Below, piece after piece: positions 18,598-28,830 of a stretch of DNA of 64,000 bases. Under the pieces are notes generated by a model. That model did no database searches. It was given only the letters and a program-made list of their open reading frames with translations, and was not told the origin of the DNA. This stretch comes from Symbiodinium natans (lineage: Eukaryota; Sar; Dinophyceae; Suessiales; Symbiodiniaceae). The position numbers and the translations under genes were made by a program. The stretch covers positions 62,001 through 126,000 of the forward strand of contig CAJNDS010002737.1 in NCBI GenBank assembly GCA_905221605.1, given 5' to 3'. How positions within the stretch are numbered: the stretch's first letter is position 1; each line of letters begins with the position of its first letter.

Positions 18598-19411
18598 TCA
18601 CCAAACCATTCTTGGTTTTCTTGCGGAAGATTGTCGGGTCCAAGATCTGTTGGAATCCTTGGTTCCCAAGGTACGCCGACAGCTCCTTATACCAAGAAAG
18701 CGGGGCGCTTCGAAGCCCATTCATGGCACGAAACAGTTTCAAGAAGACCCTTTCGCCGGTCTTTGCGTTTCCTATGTTACTCGGAAGCTGCACAAACTCC
18801 GGCCGCGCAATAGCGGCGTGCATGAACGCTACCGAAACGTCACAGGACAGCACAGACCCTTTTCTACACAGAACGGAAAGTAGGAGCCGCAGCCCTTCCA
18901 GGCTGGTGGTAGGAGAATAGATCCCCTCAGCGAGCGTCGTGCCGCCCATAGCGGCAAAATCGCGGACAACAAGTCTAGAGCGATAAAGACCAGGCTTCTT
19001 AACCGTATTGACAAGAACTCTTCTTCCGCTCTCCTTAGCAAGTCGATACGCTTCTCGCTCGCTCACCACTTCTCCAACGTTGAACGACTCCAATTCTTCT
19101 AGTTCTAATTTCATGGACAGATAGAGGAGTTTGGGATCTAACAGCTCACCAGAGGTCTCTGAAACAGCTTGCTGGGGGACCTGACAACAGATTCTACTCC
19201 CTCCAAACTTAAGCTCAAAGGAAGACGCCGCTTGATTGCTCACGGCGCGGCAGTCAGGTCCTTCGCCTAGCTTCTGAAGATAATGATCCGTCAACCAATC
19301 AATCTGCATGTCCTCCAGGTCAGGTTCAGGAAGATCGCCACCGGCTACCCCCTCATGACCCTCAGATCCCACTTTTGTGGGCTCGTAATCCGGGACATCA
19401 TCAAGAAGCAT
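18578..19411 (-). pseudogene. Copia RT: N-terminal part to motif B
   Basis: RSRLVVRDFAAMG, IYSPTTSLEGLRLLLS, SCDVSVAFMHA (motif A, catalytic Asp) and LFRAMNGLRSAPLSWY (motif B) are in the expected copia order. An acidic linker (residues 1-80) precedes. The frame shifts just before YVDD, near 18,590. Confidence 0.88.
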
Positions 19412-19842
19412 TTCTTCATCCTCTGGGGCTTCAATTCTTCTTCTTTCGGAACAATGGATTCTGGAGGCGGCTCAAACAGCAACGGCTTTTCGGGGTCCTG
19501 CGGGTCAAGCACAAGAGGGTTGGAGCTAGCTAGCAGTTCCAGTGTGGGGCTGTCGTACGTTGGTTCATCCCGTTCAAAGATGCCACGACACGCCGGAAAG
19601 ATATCTATCTCTCCATCTCCCCCGATGACGGTCCCATAAACACCTCCACCTCTCGGGTGGACGGGGCCCAGATAGCTCACTCGAACCGTCGTTGCTCCCC
19701 GGAACTTTTCTAGATGTCGCTTAGAACCGCCAACTTTGGCCTGAACCGAACAGCCGAATGGAAGCGTCCGAGTCCTTTGGACTATTTCCTCGTGCAACCT
19801 GTCTATTGCGGTGGTGCTGTTGTGGCTGTCAAAGTTCCACAT
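19345..19842 (-). pseudogene. Copia integrase C-terminal tail and linker
   Basis: LPFGCSVQAKVG, TTVRVSYLGPV and RGGGVYGTVIG resemble the region after the integrase core in dinoflagellate copia proteins, where a small beta domain binds DNA. An acidic Pro-rich linker to RT follows. The core domain that should precede it is missing, so integration function is lost. Confidence 0.55.
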
Positions 19843-20272
19843 TCACTTCCCTTTATCTCTTCACTCTGTTCTCTATTCATGCGTCGTGTTCGCTGGCTCA
19901 CTTACTCCTTATAATAGAGAACGTGAAGAAAACATGTGAAGTGAATTACAAACGAATGCAATGAGTGCGTGAATTAACTGAACATGTGAACGAAACCCAC
20001 AGTTGATGATTCATAGACTTGGAAATGAAGGTGAAAGGAATGAACTAAAAAGGCCCTTTCATTTTTCCCTTCTGGCCTTTTTAAGTGAATATGACCTCGG
20101 GATCTATGTACCTGAAAGGCATGGCTTCGCAACGGAATCCTTTCTTCAATCTCCTCTCCTTGTGGAACTGGGGCTTCAGGAGGTTGTTCAGGGTTTCGTG
20201 GGGGACGATTCGGCTGGTTAGACGAAGACGACGGTTCACCATCATCACGGTCCAGGATTAAGGGATCAGAGC
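19843..20272. other. Non-coding stretch inside the copia element
   Basis: AT-richer than its surroundings, with short direct repeats around GTGAA. No protein-like frame or integrase motif seen on either strand. Confidence 0.4.
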
Positions 20273-22378
20273 CTATGCCAGATGCCCAGTCACTGGCTGC
20301 TTTAAGCCTCCTTCCGGCACTCTCTCATCATCTCCCTTCAACACAAAGCATGCCACATCAAAACAACATGCCAAAACATGCCACACATGCCGCAAACAAG
20401 CCAACAACTTTAAGGTTTTGGGCTTTCCCTTAGTTGGGGCTTTCGGGCTTTTCCTACCAACCAACAAGATTCGTTCTACGCACACACGCTTAAAGCATTT
20501 TCGGGCGCGAATACGAATCCAACATCCTCCTTGTCGGGGCTTAATCCTCCTCATCTTAGGGGTTCTCTTGGAGTCTCTCTGAAACAGCTTTTCGAGCAAT
20601 TTCCAAAGACCCGAAATAACGACCCCAACCAAGGCACTGAAGATCAGGATGAGGAACACCATCGCGGACTCAACGACCACTCCTATGAATTTAACCGGGA
20701 ACGAGCACGTACCTGGACGCGCCGTCGGAAGTTTGAGAGGTCTTTTCCCTGCTGGCCGTCCTGTGGAGGGTTTAGGCAGCAGTGAAAGGGGCCTAAGCCT
20801 TTCTCCGGAGGGTTTGGGCAGCAGTGAGAGGGGCCTACTCCCTGCTGGCTTTTTTCCGGAGGGTTTAGGCAGCAGTGAGAGAGGCCTAATCCTTGCTGGC
20901 TTTTCTCCGGAGGGTTTAGGCAGGAGTGAGAGAGGCCTAATCCCTGCTGGCCTTTCTCCGGAGGGTTTAGGCAGCAGTGAGAAGGGCCTAATCCTTGCTG
21001 GCCTTTCTCCGGAGGGTTTAGGCAGGAGTGAGAGAGGCCTAATCCCTGCTGGCCTTTCTCCGGAGGGTTTAGGCAGCAGTGAGAGGGGCCTAATCCCTGC
21101 TGGCCTTTCTCCGGAGGGTTTAGCCAGCAGTGAGAGGGGCCTAATCCCTGCTGGCCTTTCTCCGGAGGGTTTAGGCAGGAGTGAGAGAGGCCTAATCCCT
21201 GCTGGCCTTTCGGAGGGTTTAGGCAGGAGTGAGAGAGGCCTAATCCCTGCTGGCCTTTCTCCGGAGGGTTTAGGAAGGAGTGAGAGAAGCCTAATCCCTG
21301 CTGGCCTTTCTCCGGAGGGTTTAGGCAGCAGTGAGAAGGGCCTAATCCCTGCTGTCCTCTCTCCGGACGCCTTAGGAAGGAGTGAGAGAGGCCTAATCCC
21401 TGCTGGCCTTTCTCCGGAGGGTTTAGGCAGCAGTGAGAGGGGCCTAATCCCTGCTGTCCTTTCTCCGGAGGGTTTAGGAAGGAGTGAGAGAAGCCTAATC
21501 CCTGCTGGCCTTTCTCCGGAGGGTTTAGGCAGCAGTGAAAGGGGCCTAATCCCTGCTGTCCTCTCTCCGGATGTTTTAGGAAGGAGTGAGAAAGGCCTAA
21601 TCCCTGCTGGCCTTTCTCCGGAGGGTTTAGGCAGCAGTGAGAGGGACCTAATCCCTGCGGTCCTTTCTCCGGAGGGTTTAGGCAGGAGTGAGAGGGGCCT
21701 AATCCCCTCTACGCCCCCTGTGGTCAGATTTCCAAAGGGACGACACAGGTCGGCTATTTTTGAGGTCTCTTGGCCACTCCATCCCAAACAAATCAAGTCA
21801 AGCCATGTCAAGGTTCCAGGGCCATGGTTGCTGCCGCTTCTGCTTCTGGCAACAAGCAAGGGGAGCGATTCGTCATGCCACGCACAAGCACACGTGCCAT
21901 GCTTAAGGGTTCTAAGGACGTCATGCCCAGCGCAAGCACAAGACAACATGCCAAACATGCCAGCGCTGCCTTGCGTTAAGGCTTGGGACCCTTGAAAATC
22001 ATGGTAAAACATCTCCTCCTTGCTCTTTTTGGCTCGCGCGCCTAGCGCGTCATTCTTCCAACCCCCAAAACAGAGCTGCGCACCGCATGCGCCGATCCTT
22101 CCTTCTTCGAAAACAAAACTCTCATGCCAACACCCCGCAAAACATGCCACAAGCCATGCCAAGAACCATGCCAAAATATGCCAGCAAGACTTTCCTAAAG
22201 ACTTCTGGGCCATTTCAGGGCATTTTCGGGGTACTTTCGGGCATTTTCGGGGGTTTCGGGGTAAGCTCTGTGTACTTCGGGCACGCTCAGGGTGCTTCCG
22301 TTTTCGGGGATACTTCGGCTCTAAGCCCTCGCAACAAGAAAGCAAACGGAGTCTCAAGCAACGCATGCCGAGAGTCAC
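20273..22378 (-). other. Long open frame over the minisatellite, copia orientation
   Basis: 701 codons without a stop, about half of them 17-residue repeats of the type RPLSLLPKPSGERPAGI. The 51-bp unit length keeps the frame, and the one odd-length unit differs by exactly 3 bp. A 448-codon frame is open on the opposite strand for the same reason. No domain is recognisable. It may be only a by-product of a repeat whose length is divisible by three. Confidence 0.25.
20750..21715. repeat. 51-bp minisatellite, 19 units
   Basis: Unit built on CTCCGGAGGGTTTAGGCAG followed by CAGTGAGAGGGGCCTAATCC and CTGCTGGCCTTT. Units alternate between GCAGCAGTGAG and GCAGGAGTGAG or GAAGGAGTGAG variants, which suggests a higher-order two-unit pattern. 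CTCCGGAG within each unit is a perfect 8-bp palindrome. Confidence 0.9.
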
Positions 22379-22429
22379 CGCTCTCCCTTCCTTGTGGCTT
22401 CTCGACTTCTACCTTCTTTCCTCCTTCTG

Positions 22430-23066
22430 TCGTCGCTTTCTTGAGGATGCTTGGTCCTGGCTGAGGCTTACCAACAGGGTCCTGCAGACAGGTAATCGCG
22501 TCTATTTCCATGTCCGAGCCCGAAGGCTGGCGTGAAAAACGACCTTTCCCTGCTTTCTGACGTCTGCCCCCGCTCAAGGCCCACCAAGCACGATTCGCTG
22601 AAACGAGTTTCACGTTACGCTTGCCTTTGTACAACCCAGACCCGGTCTTGTAGAGATACGTTCTCCACCCTTTCTCCACCGCCGCCCAGGGACTAATGGC
22701 GTTAAACGTCACGTCCGCAACGAGAACTTCGGACAAGAGAAGGCTACAGTCACCGAAAACGACTTCCAAGTCTACGACGTCTGATACCGGGATCTTACCC
22801 CCCGAAGCGTTGTACAGAGTGACCTCTCTCTCATATCTCTTGACCACCCTGAATCCGCTGAGGTGCACAGAAGCCACCACGTGACAGGTGGCTCCCGAAT
22901 CCACTAGCCAAACGTCCCTTGGTTCTAGCTGGAAATTGGCGCATATGCGCTCCACATCCCCTGCAGTCAAAGAATTGCTAACAGGTCCCAAACGTTGCTT
23001 GTCGAGTGAAAAACCTACCCTACGCTCATGCGACTCAGCAAGGCTCAGTTCAGCCTTGCTGGGCAA
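22430..23066 (-). pseudogene. Copia aspartic protease (retropepsin) region
   Basis: DVWLVDSGATCHVV is the retropepsin active site as found in copia elements (DSGA plus Cys-His). It is followed by LYNASGGKIPVSDVVDLEV and LLLSEVLVADVTFNAIS, the flap and second-strand regions expected in this family. The frame runs on to 22,287, but after about 22,430 it is no longer protein-like. The cut between gag and pol products would be its job. Confidence 0.8.
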
Positions 23067-23608
23067 ACCGCATTGCCATCACAGTCTGTGTCGGCGATGC
23101 TTCTGCCTCGGACTCTGGTTCTCCCATAGCCCGGGCGCGGTTCTTCTTTTTCTTGCCCTTGTCCTTGCCTTTCTCTCCCTTTTCACCCTTCTCTCCCTTG
23201 GAGTTGGGCCTTCCCTTCGGCGTCGGAGAGCGAGGCGTGCCCTTCGGAGTGGGCGACCTTTGTCCTTTAGGGCCACCGGTGCCCTTTCCACTCTTCGACT
23301 CTCCTTTGCTGCTTGCCGCCTTTCTAACCAGCATCACGCTGTCGAAACCAACAATCCTTTGCCACATGACCATGCTTGCCGCAATGGTCGCAAAGCTTGC
23401 CGTCCATTCCACGGTTCGCTGCAGTCGGCACGTCGCACATCCTCAGCTGTTCTTCGAAATACTTGAGGCTCTTCGTCTCACTCCAGCTGTTGGCGTTGCC
23501 GTACTGTCTCGCTGGATGCGAAACGGCCTGTAGCAGGATGGAACAGCGATAGTGTTGATGTCCATGGGCTTCTTGAGCCTTGAACATTTTGCATGCAACT
23601 TCATGCAA
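23050..23608 (-). pseudogene. Copia gag C-terminus: CCHC zinc knuckle and basic tail
   Basis: LCDHCGKHGHVAKDCW is a CX2CX4HX4C knuckle (about 23,340-23,390), preceded by EEQLRMCDVP. In a neighbouring frame a Lys/Gly/Pro-rich tail follows with repeats of SPTPKG and GEKGEKGEK, then the protease. A frame change lies close to 23,330-23,400. RNA packaging is the usual role. Confidence 0.75.
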
Positions 23609-23733
23609 CCGTCTCTCACGTAGACGGCTTCCATTCGAGACACAATGGAGTAGTTCAGGTGCAAGGTGCGAACTGCCTCGTCGCCTGTAGCAGACATGCT
23701 CTGCCTTTTGCTACAGCTTCGAAGCAACTCCAA
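23443..23733 (-). pseudogene. Copia gag, middle part
   Basis: ELLRSCSKRQSMSATGDEAV, LHLNYSIVSRMEA and DGCMKLHAKC read as alpha-helical gag sequence up to about 23,590, after which the protein passes to the frame holding the knuckle. Its N-terminal continuation is separated by the repeat block at 23,757-25,640. Confidence 0.5.
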
Positions 23734-23756
23734 ACCCCACTCAGGGGGCTGGGCCC

Positions 23757-24115
23757 GCCCCCTTCGTACGAAGGGGGGCTTGAAGGGGGGCTTGAAGCCC
23801 CCCTTTGAAGGGGGGCTGAAGGGTCGGACCCTTGAAGGGGGCTTGAAGGGGGGGGGTGAAGGGGGGGGGGGGGGGGGGTGAAGGGGGGGGGGGAGGGGGG
23901 GGGGTGGGCGAAGGGTCGAAGGCTTGAAGGGGGGCTTGAAGGGGGGCTTGAAGGGGGGGGCTTGAAGGGGGGCTTGAAGGGGGGCTTCAAGAGGGGCTTC
24001 AAGGGGGGCTTCAAGGGGGGCTTCAAGGGGGGCTTGAAGGGGGGCTTCAAGGGGGCTTCAAGGGGGGCTTGAAGGGGGGGCTTCAAGGGAAGCTTCACAG
24101 GGAGGCTTCAAGGAG
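23757..24115. repeat. G-rich (CTTGAAGGGGGG)n array
   Basis: Roughly 12-13-bp units with CTTGAAG or CTTCAAG between runs of 5-7 G, and an 18-G run at 23,861-23,878. Together with the C-rich array at 25,350-25,640 it forms an inverted pair. Confidence 0.9.
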
Positions 24116-24149
24116 GGCCTTTGAAGGGGAGGTTTGAGACGCGAGCCTA

Positions 24150-24510
24150 AACGTCGCGAAGAAGGCCCAGGTGCTCGGCCTCGTAAACTGCTCCCTGCAA
24201 CCCGTGCGAAGCAAGCCCAGTTTATCAGGCCGCTTGAACTGCTCCCTGGAACCTCGCGAAGAAGGCCCAGTTAGTGGGCCTCTCAAACTGCTGCCGAAAC
24301 GTCGCGAAGAAGGCCCAGTTATTAGGCCTCTTAAACTGCTCCCTGAAACCCCTGCGAAGCAGGCCAAGTTGTTAGGCCTCTTAAACTGCTCCCTGGAACC
24401 TCGCGAAGAAGGCCCAGTTATTAGGCCTCTTAAACTGCTCCCTGAAACCCCTGCGAAGCAGGCCCAGTTATTAGGCCTCTTAAACTGCTCCCTGGAAGCC
24501 GTTTACGCCC
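24150..24510. repeat. About 60-bp tandem repeat, six units
   Basis: Unit contains AACTGCTCCCTGGAACC or a variant, GCGAAGAAGGCCCAGTTATT and AGGCCTCTTA. Alternate units carry CTCGCGAAGAAGG and CCTGCGAAGCAGG. Confidence 0.85.
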
Positions 24511-24794
24511 GCGTCTCAAACCCCCCTTTCAAGCCCCCCTTTAAACCTCCCTTTGCAGCTTCCTCTGATCCCCCCTTGAAGCCCCCCCTTGCAGCCTCCC
24601 TAGCCTCCACTAGAAAACATGGGGTTTTCGGCTTAGCCCCTTGCCACACGCACTCGAGATGGGAGGCGTCGGGTACTCGCAGGCCGAAGCCGCTTCTCCT
24701 AGCCTCCCGCTACAAGACATGGGGTTCTTGGCCGAGCCCGTGCCACAACAAAAAAACATATTCAAGCCAAAAACATGCTACTGTACGTGATTGC

Positions 24795-25260
24795 GTCGTA
24801 AAAAGTCTCCACTCCTCTGATTTTCGAACAATGAAAAACAAAAACAAAACAAGATTTCAGGGGGGTGGAATTTGAACTGAAATCCCTTCTCTCTTCTCCC
24901 TTGATTTTTCGAATAACGAAATACAAAAAACAATAAAATTCGAGGGGCGTAGAATTTAGAATAACTTCCCTTCTCTCTTCTCCTCGGATTTTTCGAATAA
25001 TGAAATACAAAAAACAAAAAAAGATTCGGGGGTGGAATTTAGAATACGTTCCCTTCCCTACAACAAGTAAATGGGGGGGGCTGCGTCCCCTCCAACCTCC
25101 CCGCTCTTTACTTCCAAAAAGTCTCCACTCCTCTGATTCTCGAACAATGAAAGACAAAAACAAAACAAGATTCGAGGGGGGTGGAATTTAAACTAAAATC
25201 CCTCTCTCTTCTCCTCTGATTTTTCGAAGAACGAAATACAAAAAACAGAAAAGTTCGAGT
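24795..25260. repeat. About 100-110-bp AT-rich tandem repeat
   Basis: Four to five units, each with a TCTCCTCTGATTTTTCGAA-like start, AATGAAATACAAAAAAC, then GATTCGAGGGGGGTGGAATTT. One more diverged unit lies apart at 26,335-26,450. Confidence 0.8.
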
Positions 25261-25349
25261 AGGACGACAAGAAGCAAGGGGGCATGGATTTTAGAACAAT
25301 TTTTTTCCTTGCTTCTACGGGAGGAACCAAAAATGAAACAAAAAGGGTT

Positions 25350-25640
25350 CCCCTTGAAGCCCCCTTAAAGCCCCCCTTGAAGCCCCCTTGAAGCCCCCCT
25401 TGAAGCCCCCCTTGAAGCCCCCCTTGAAGCCCCCCTTGAAGCCCCCCTTCAAGCCCCCCTTCAAGCCCCCCTTGAAGCCCCCCCCTTGAAGCCCCCCCCT
25501 TGAAGGTCCCCCCTTGAAGCCCCCTTCGACGAAGGTCGAAGCCCCCTTCGGGCCCCCTTCAAGGGGGACCCTTCAAGGGGGACCCTTGAAGCCCCCTTGA
25601 AGCCCCCCTTGAAGCCCCCCTTGAAGACCCCCTTCGCTGA
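25350..25640. repeat. C-rich (CCCCCCTTGAAG)n array
   Basis: Same unit family as 23,757-24,115 but C-rich on the plus strand, hence in inverted orientation. It merges directly into gag sequence at about 25,640. Confidence 0.9.
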
Positions 25641-26165
25641 AGGGGGGAGGGCCCATTCAGCCACGCTCCCACTTTGCCAAACTCAAACAACTTCGCCGAC
25701 CGAGCTGCAGTGTCAGGAGGCAAAAGGTCCTGTCGGATCTCGTCCTTGACACTGATGCAGAGGCGAATCTCGTTCACATAGGCCTTGTCTTGCAAGGCCA
25801 ACCATGAATTCATCGTCTCCAGAAAGCCGTGCCAGGCCTCAATCTTTCGCATTTTGTCTCCCAGGTCGCTGTGGAAGGTTCTTGTCGGCACGGTTGGAAA
25901 CATATCACCTTGAGGAAGGAAGAAAACTCCGTGCGGACGAAGTCGCGGCGAGGAACGGGTCACTCGGTGCAGATGCCGCCGCGGCTTCTGCCTTGGCTTG
26001 AGCCTCAGCAGCTGCAAATTAGCATCGTTCCTTCTCTCTTCACTGTCTCTGCTGTTGTGCATGCAAGGTGACAGGTTTCTGCAATCGTAAACGCCGCAGA
26101 AGTCCATGATGAGACGATGGCTGTTCTTGATCTCCATGGATTTACATTGAAGCCTCTTGGACTGG
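25641..26165 (-). pseudogene. Copia gag, N-terminal part
   Basis: The most protein-like part reads FHSDLGDKMRKIEAWHGFLE, MNSWLALQDKAYVNEIRLC and DEIRQDLLPPDTAARSAKLF, a helical capsid-type segment as in dinoflagellate copia gags. It ends where the C-rich array begins. The start is unclear; residues upstream of the FFLPQG segment are low in complexity. Confidence 0.55.
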
Positions 26166-26334
26166 TTCAAGTGCCTGCGTATTTACAAGAACCGTCTTGA
26201 TGGAGGAAGAAGTCTGAGAGTTTTTCGGCAACATGACGCATAAGCAGGTGCTGCATAACTTGACATGAGCAGTCAGCTACATGACTCGAGCTTCAAAAAA
26301 CAAAAGACGAGCAGAGTGGAAATGCCTTGAACTT

Positions 26335-26450
26335 CCCTTGAAAAAGAGTCTTACTTCTCTGGTTTCGAAGAATGAAATTTGAAAATGAACACAAAATGCA
26401 CAAGATTTGAGAAGGGTGGAATTTAGAACACATTCTCTTCTTTCGCTTTT
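26335..26450. repeat. Dispersed unit of the 24,795-25,260 repeat
   Basis: Contains TTTCGAAGAATGAAAT, then AAAACA-rich sequence, then GGGTGGAATTTAGAACACATTC, matching the tandem units in the same orientation but lying outside gag. Confidence 0.6.
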
Positions 26451-26768
26451 CAAGTTCTGTGGAGTTTGGTGGTTGAGACGCTGCGTTCGGCAAGTAAAAT
26501 CCAAGAATGCGCTTGCTTGTGTGTTCTTTTCTTGGCGCAGCAGTTCTCTTGAGTCCACGTCTTAGTCTTCGGTCTTGTTGTAGGCAGTTTTCAGTTTTTG
26601 TCTTGGCTAGAAGGATCAACGATTTCCAGGTTTTGGCTATGCTTAAGACACGTACGAAGGGCAGAGCTGGCCACGGCATCAGAGCGGGCAAGTCAAAGGG
26701 GCTGGCACCTCCCAGAGTTTCAGAATCCCGCTCTGAGCAGAGCCCGCTCGCTCAGCGTTCAATAAAAA

Positions 26769-26770
26769 TG

Positions 26771-26840
<70 letters not shown>

Positions 26841-26845
26841 GCGTC

Positions 26846-26931
<86 letters not shown>
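26769..26931. repeat. (TAG)n microsatellite
   Basis: Almost pure GTA/TAG trinucleotides with two interruptions, running into the assembly gap. Open frames here are artefacts of the repeat. Confidence 0.95.
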
Positions 26932-27031
26932 NNNNNNNNNNNNNNNNNNNNNNNNNNNNNNNNNNNNNNNNNNNNNNNNNNNNNNNNNNNNNNNNNNNNN
27001 NNNNNNNNNNNNNNNNNNNNNNNNNNNNNNN
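26932..27031. other. Assembly gap of 100 N
   Basis: Exactly 100 N, the usual placeholder for a gap of unknown size. It begins inside the TAG repeat and ends in AT-rich unique sequence. Confidence 0.99.
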
Positions 27032-27780
27032 TAAATCTGATACGATTTTTCTTCATTAATTTTTATCAATAATACCCAATGAAAATCTTCCGCCAAACGA
27101 TACTTTCATTAATCCAGAAAAATAAAGAATTGAAGATATAATCTCCCAAATCATATTCTCCATCAATTCAGATCTTCAAATCCTCGAGCCATCAATATAG
27201 AGCCTATATTACCGAGATATATATGGAGAGAAGAAAGATATGGTTGCGGTTCTTAAGAAACAGTGTCTCGATCACCGCCTGGGTCATATACGTGTGTCGC
27301 GCCCACTTGTTTCATACATATGTCGTGGGGTTTGTCATTGCGGCTGTTTCGCGCGCTATCCAAATGCCTACGTAGTCGAAGGCTATAAGTCCAAGACGAG
27401 GCTTGTCGCAGAGACTTGTCGCGGAGGCTTGTCGCAAAGCAGTTGCTGTTGTCGCAAGCAGAACAGCTTTGTTACAAACCCTATATCGTAGAAATACGCC
27501 CGGGAGCCAGTTACATACCTATACTTTTGAGCCGCGCCCATGTACGAGTAAGTAGAATAATCTCTCGCTCTCAATTACGGCTTCGCTTTTAGAAGCACCA
27601 TAGTTGGAGAGCACCAAGAGTTGCTTGACAGAACTTCCCTTCAAAGGAACTTTATATGGCCTCTCATATTGATAGATATATAGAATGGGATAATAATTAA
27701 AATCTCCATAATCATCCAGAAAAATGATTCATAGATATCTTATATTGATTGGATTGAGATCAATTCTTGAGACATTATTT
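27032..27780. other. AT-rich unique sequence, no gene seen
   Basis: Much richer in A and T than the sequence left of the gap. The short frame at 27,240-27,491 is not protein-like. Tandem GACTTGTCGCGGAGGCTTGTCGC-type short repeats occur near 27,410-27,450. Confidence 0.5.
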
Positions 27781-28000
27781 TGATTAGCCGAAGATCCCCA
27801 TCTTCGATCCAGGCGAGTTCGACAAAAAGAAATATTTATCATTATATATTGCGTCCTTGGGACTGGCACACCAGACAAGCTTTTAGAACCAACAGAATGG
27901 AGCGGCAGTTTCTGCCTCTTTTCGGTTGGGCTGCGCAGTGCTCAGCATGTGTTCTGCGAGCTCCATGTATGTACAAACACAGCTACCAACTGCCCATGGC

Positions 28001-28830
28001 TCACCTTTCACAGCTTGATGCTGATGATATTCTTCGTGATGACAATACCTTTATGCTGCTCGCCCGCCTGGCCACGGGCACCAAACTCAGCCCACCACAT
28101 CTTCTGTTTTGCAATCTTCGTAAGCATAGCCTATACCAGTGCTGCCTACGCTTGCCGCATTCACAGAAAAGGGCCTTCAGCAGGCTTTGCTTGAAGAGCA
28201 AGTCCACTGCGGCTTGTTTCACCTGTGCATGGTTTCGAAAACACATTATCTTTTTTGCACAAAAGGCACGGCCTCCTTCTCCGAAACATTCTTTTCCACA
28301 TCAATACTGCCGACAGCCTGGCACATGTACAGGAACAGGTGTGCGCTGCTCCAGAGACTTCACTGACTGCATGCTTCAGACAATGAACGCTGGGCAACTT
28401 GTTGCCTTGGTGTTCATGCCCCGAACTACGCTGACCAGGTACGTCTTGTTGCTGGTCTGAAAGCCCGGTCAAAGCAATCACGCCAAACATTCCTGTAGTC
28501 TTGTGCAGGCGCCTTGACCAGGGCCTTGGATCCTTTTGTGGACTTCTTCTCCTTTTTCAGGTGCGGAAGACAGAACAGAGTAGCCAACGTGCCGAAGCAG
28601 TTGTAGCAAAGAATGCCTCAGTTCTGGATCGAAGCCAATCATTGAGCTCCACGGCAGCTTCGTGCGTCACGACGCTGTATCCCTGCACATGCTTCCCATG
28701 AGTCTTGCGACCAGCAGGCAAAGCGCAACTGAGAAAATGCTGCCCCGACCTTTGCGGCCCACGCTTGAGCTCCTTCCGACCGATCCGGCGATGGTGGTCT
28801 GACAACTTCGTCTTCGTGAGAATGCTCAAA
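28001..28830 (-). CDS. Probable spliced host gene, function unknown
   Basis: Protein-like stretches on the minus strand in changing frames: KLSDHHRRIGRKELKRGPQR and VVTHEAAVELNDWLRSR (28,830-28,590), then LKKEKKSTKGSKALVKAPAQ followed by DYRNVWRDCFDRAFRPATRR (28,560-28,440), then HAQVKQAAVDLLFKQSLLKA (28,240-28,170) and KIAKQKMWWAEFGARGQAGE (28,120-28,050). Frame changes between them fit short introns. No domain recognised. A competing plus-strand frame of 226 codons (27,780-28,460) is less protein-like. Confidence 0.35.

Larger units (their letters stand above)
16800..26170 (-). mobile_element. Ty1/copia-type retrotransposon, dead, LTRs not found
   Basis: Minus-strand order: gag N-part (26,165-25,640), repeat block, gag C-part and zinc knuckle, protease, minisatellite, integrase C-terminal tail, RT, RNase H, extra C-terminal domain. 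RT and RNase H after integrase position is the copia order. The frame changes at least six times and has an in-frame TAG at 18,183. The integrase zinc finger and catalytic core are not visible. I compared the flanks by eye (16,740-16,800 and 26,170-26,330) and saw no LTR pair or primer-binding site. Confidence 0.85.

Noticed and set aside
20649..21995. 448-codon plus-strand repeat protein
   Set aside because: Antisense to the copia element; open because the 51-bp unit is divisible by three. Kept only as part of the minisatellite finding.
22024..22036. Spliced-leader match TTTTTGGCTCGCG
   Set aside because: Diverges at the last bases and lies inside the copia element without a 5'-end context.
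23757..25640. CRISPR-like array
   Set aside because: Units are contiguous, without unique spacers, in a eukaryotic retroelement.
26507..27096. Poly-Val, poly-Leu and poly-Thr frames
   Set aside because: Translations of the TAG repeat and of N's.
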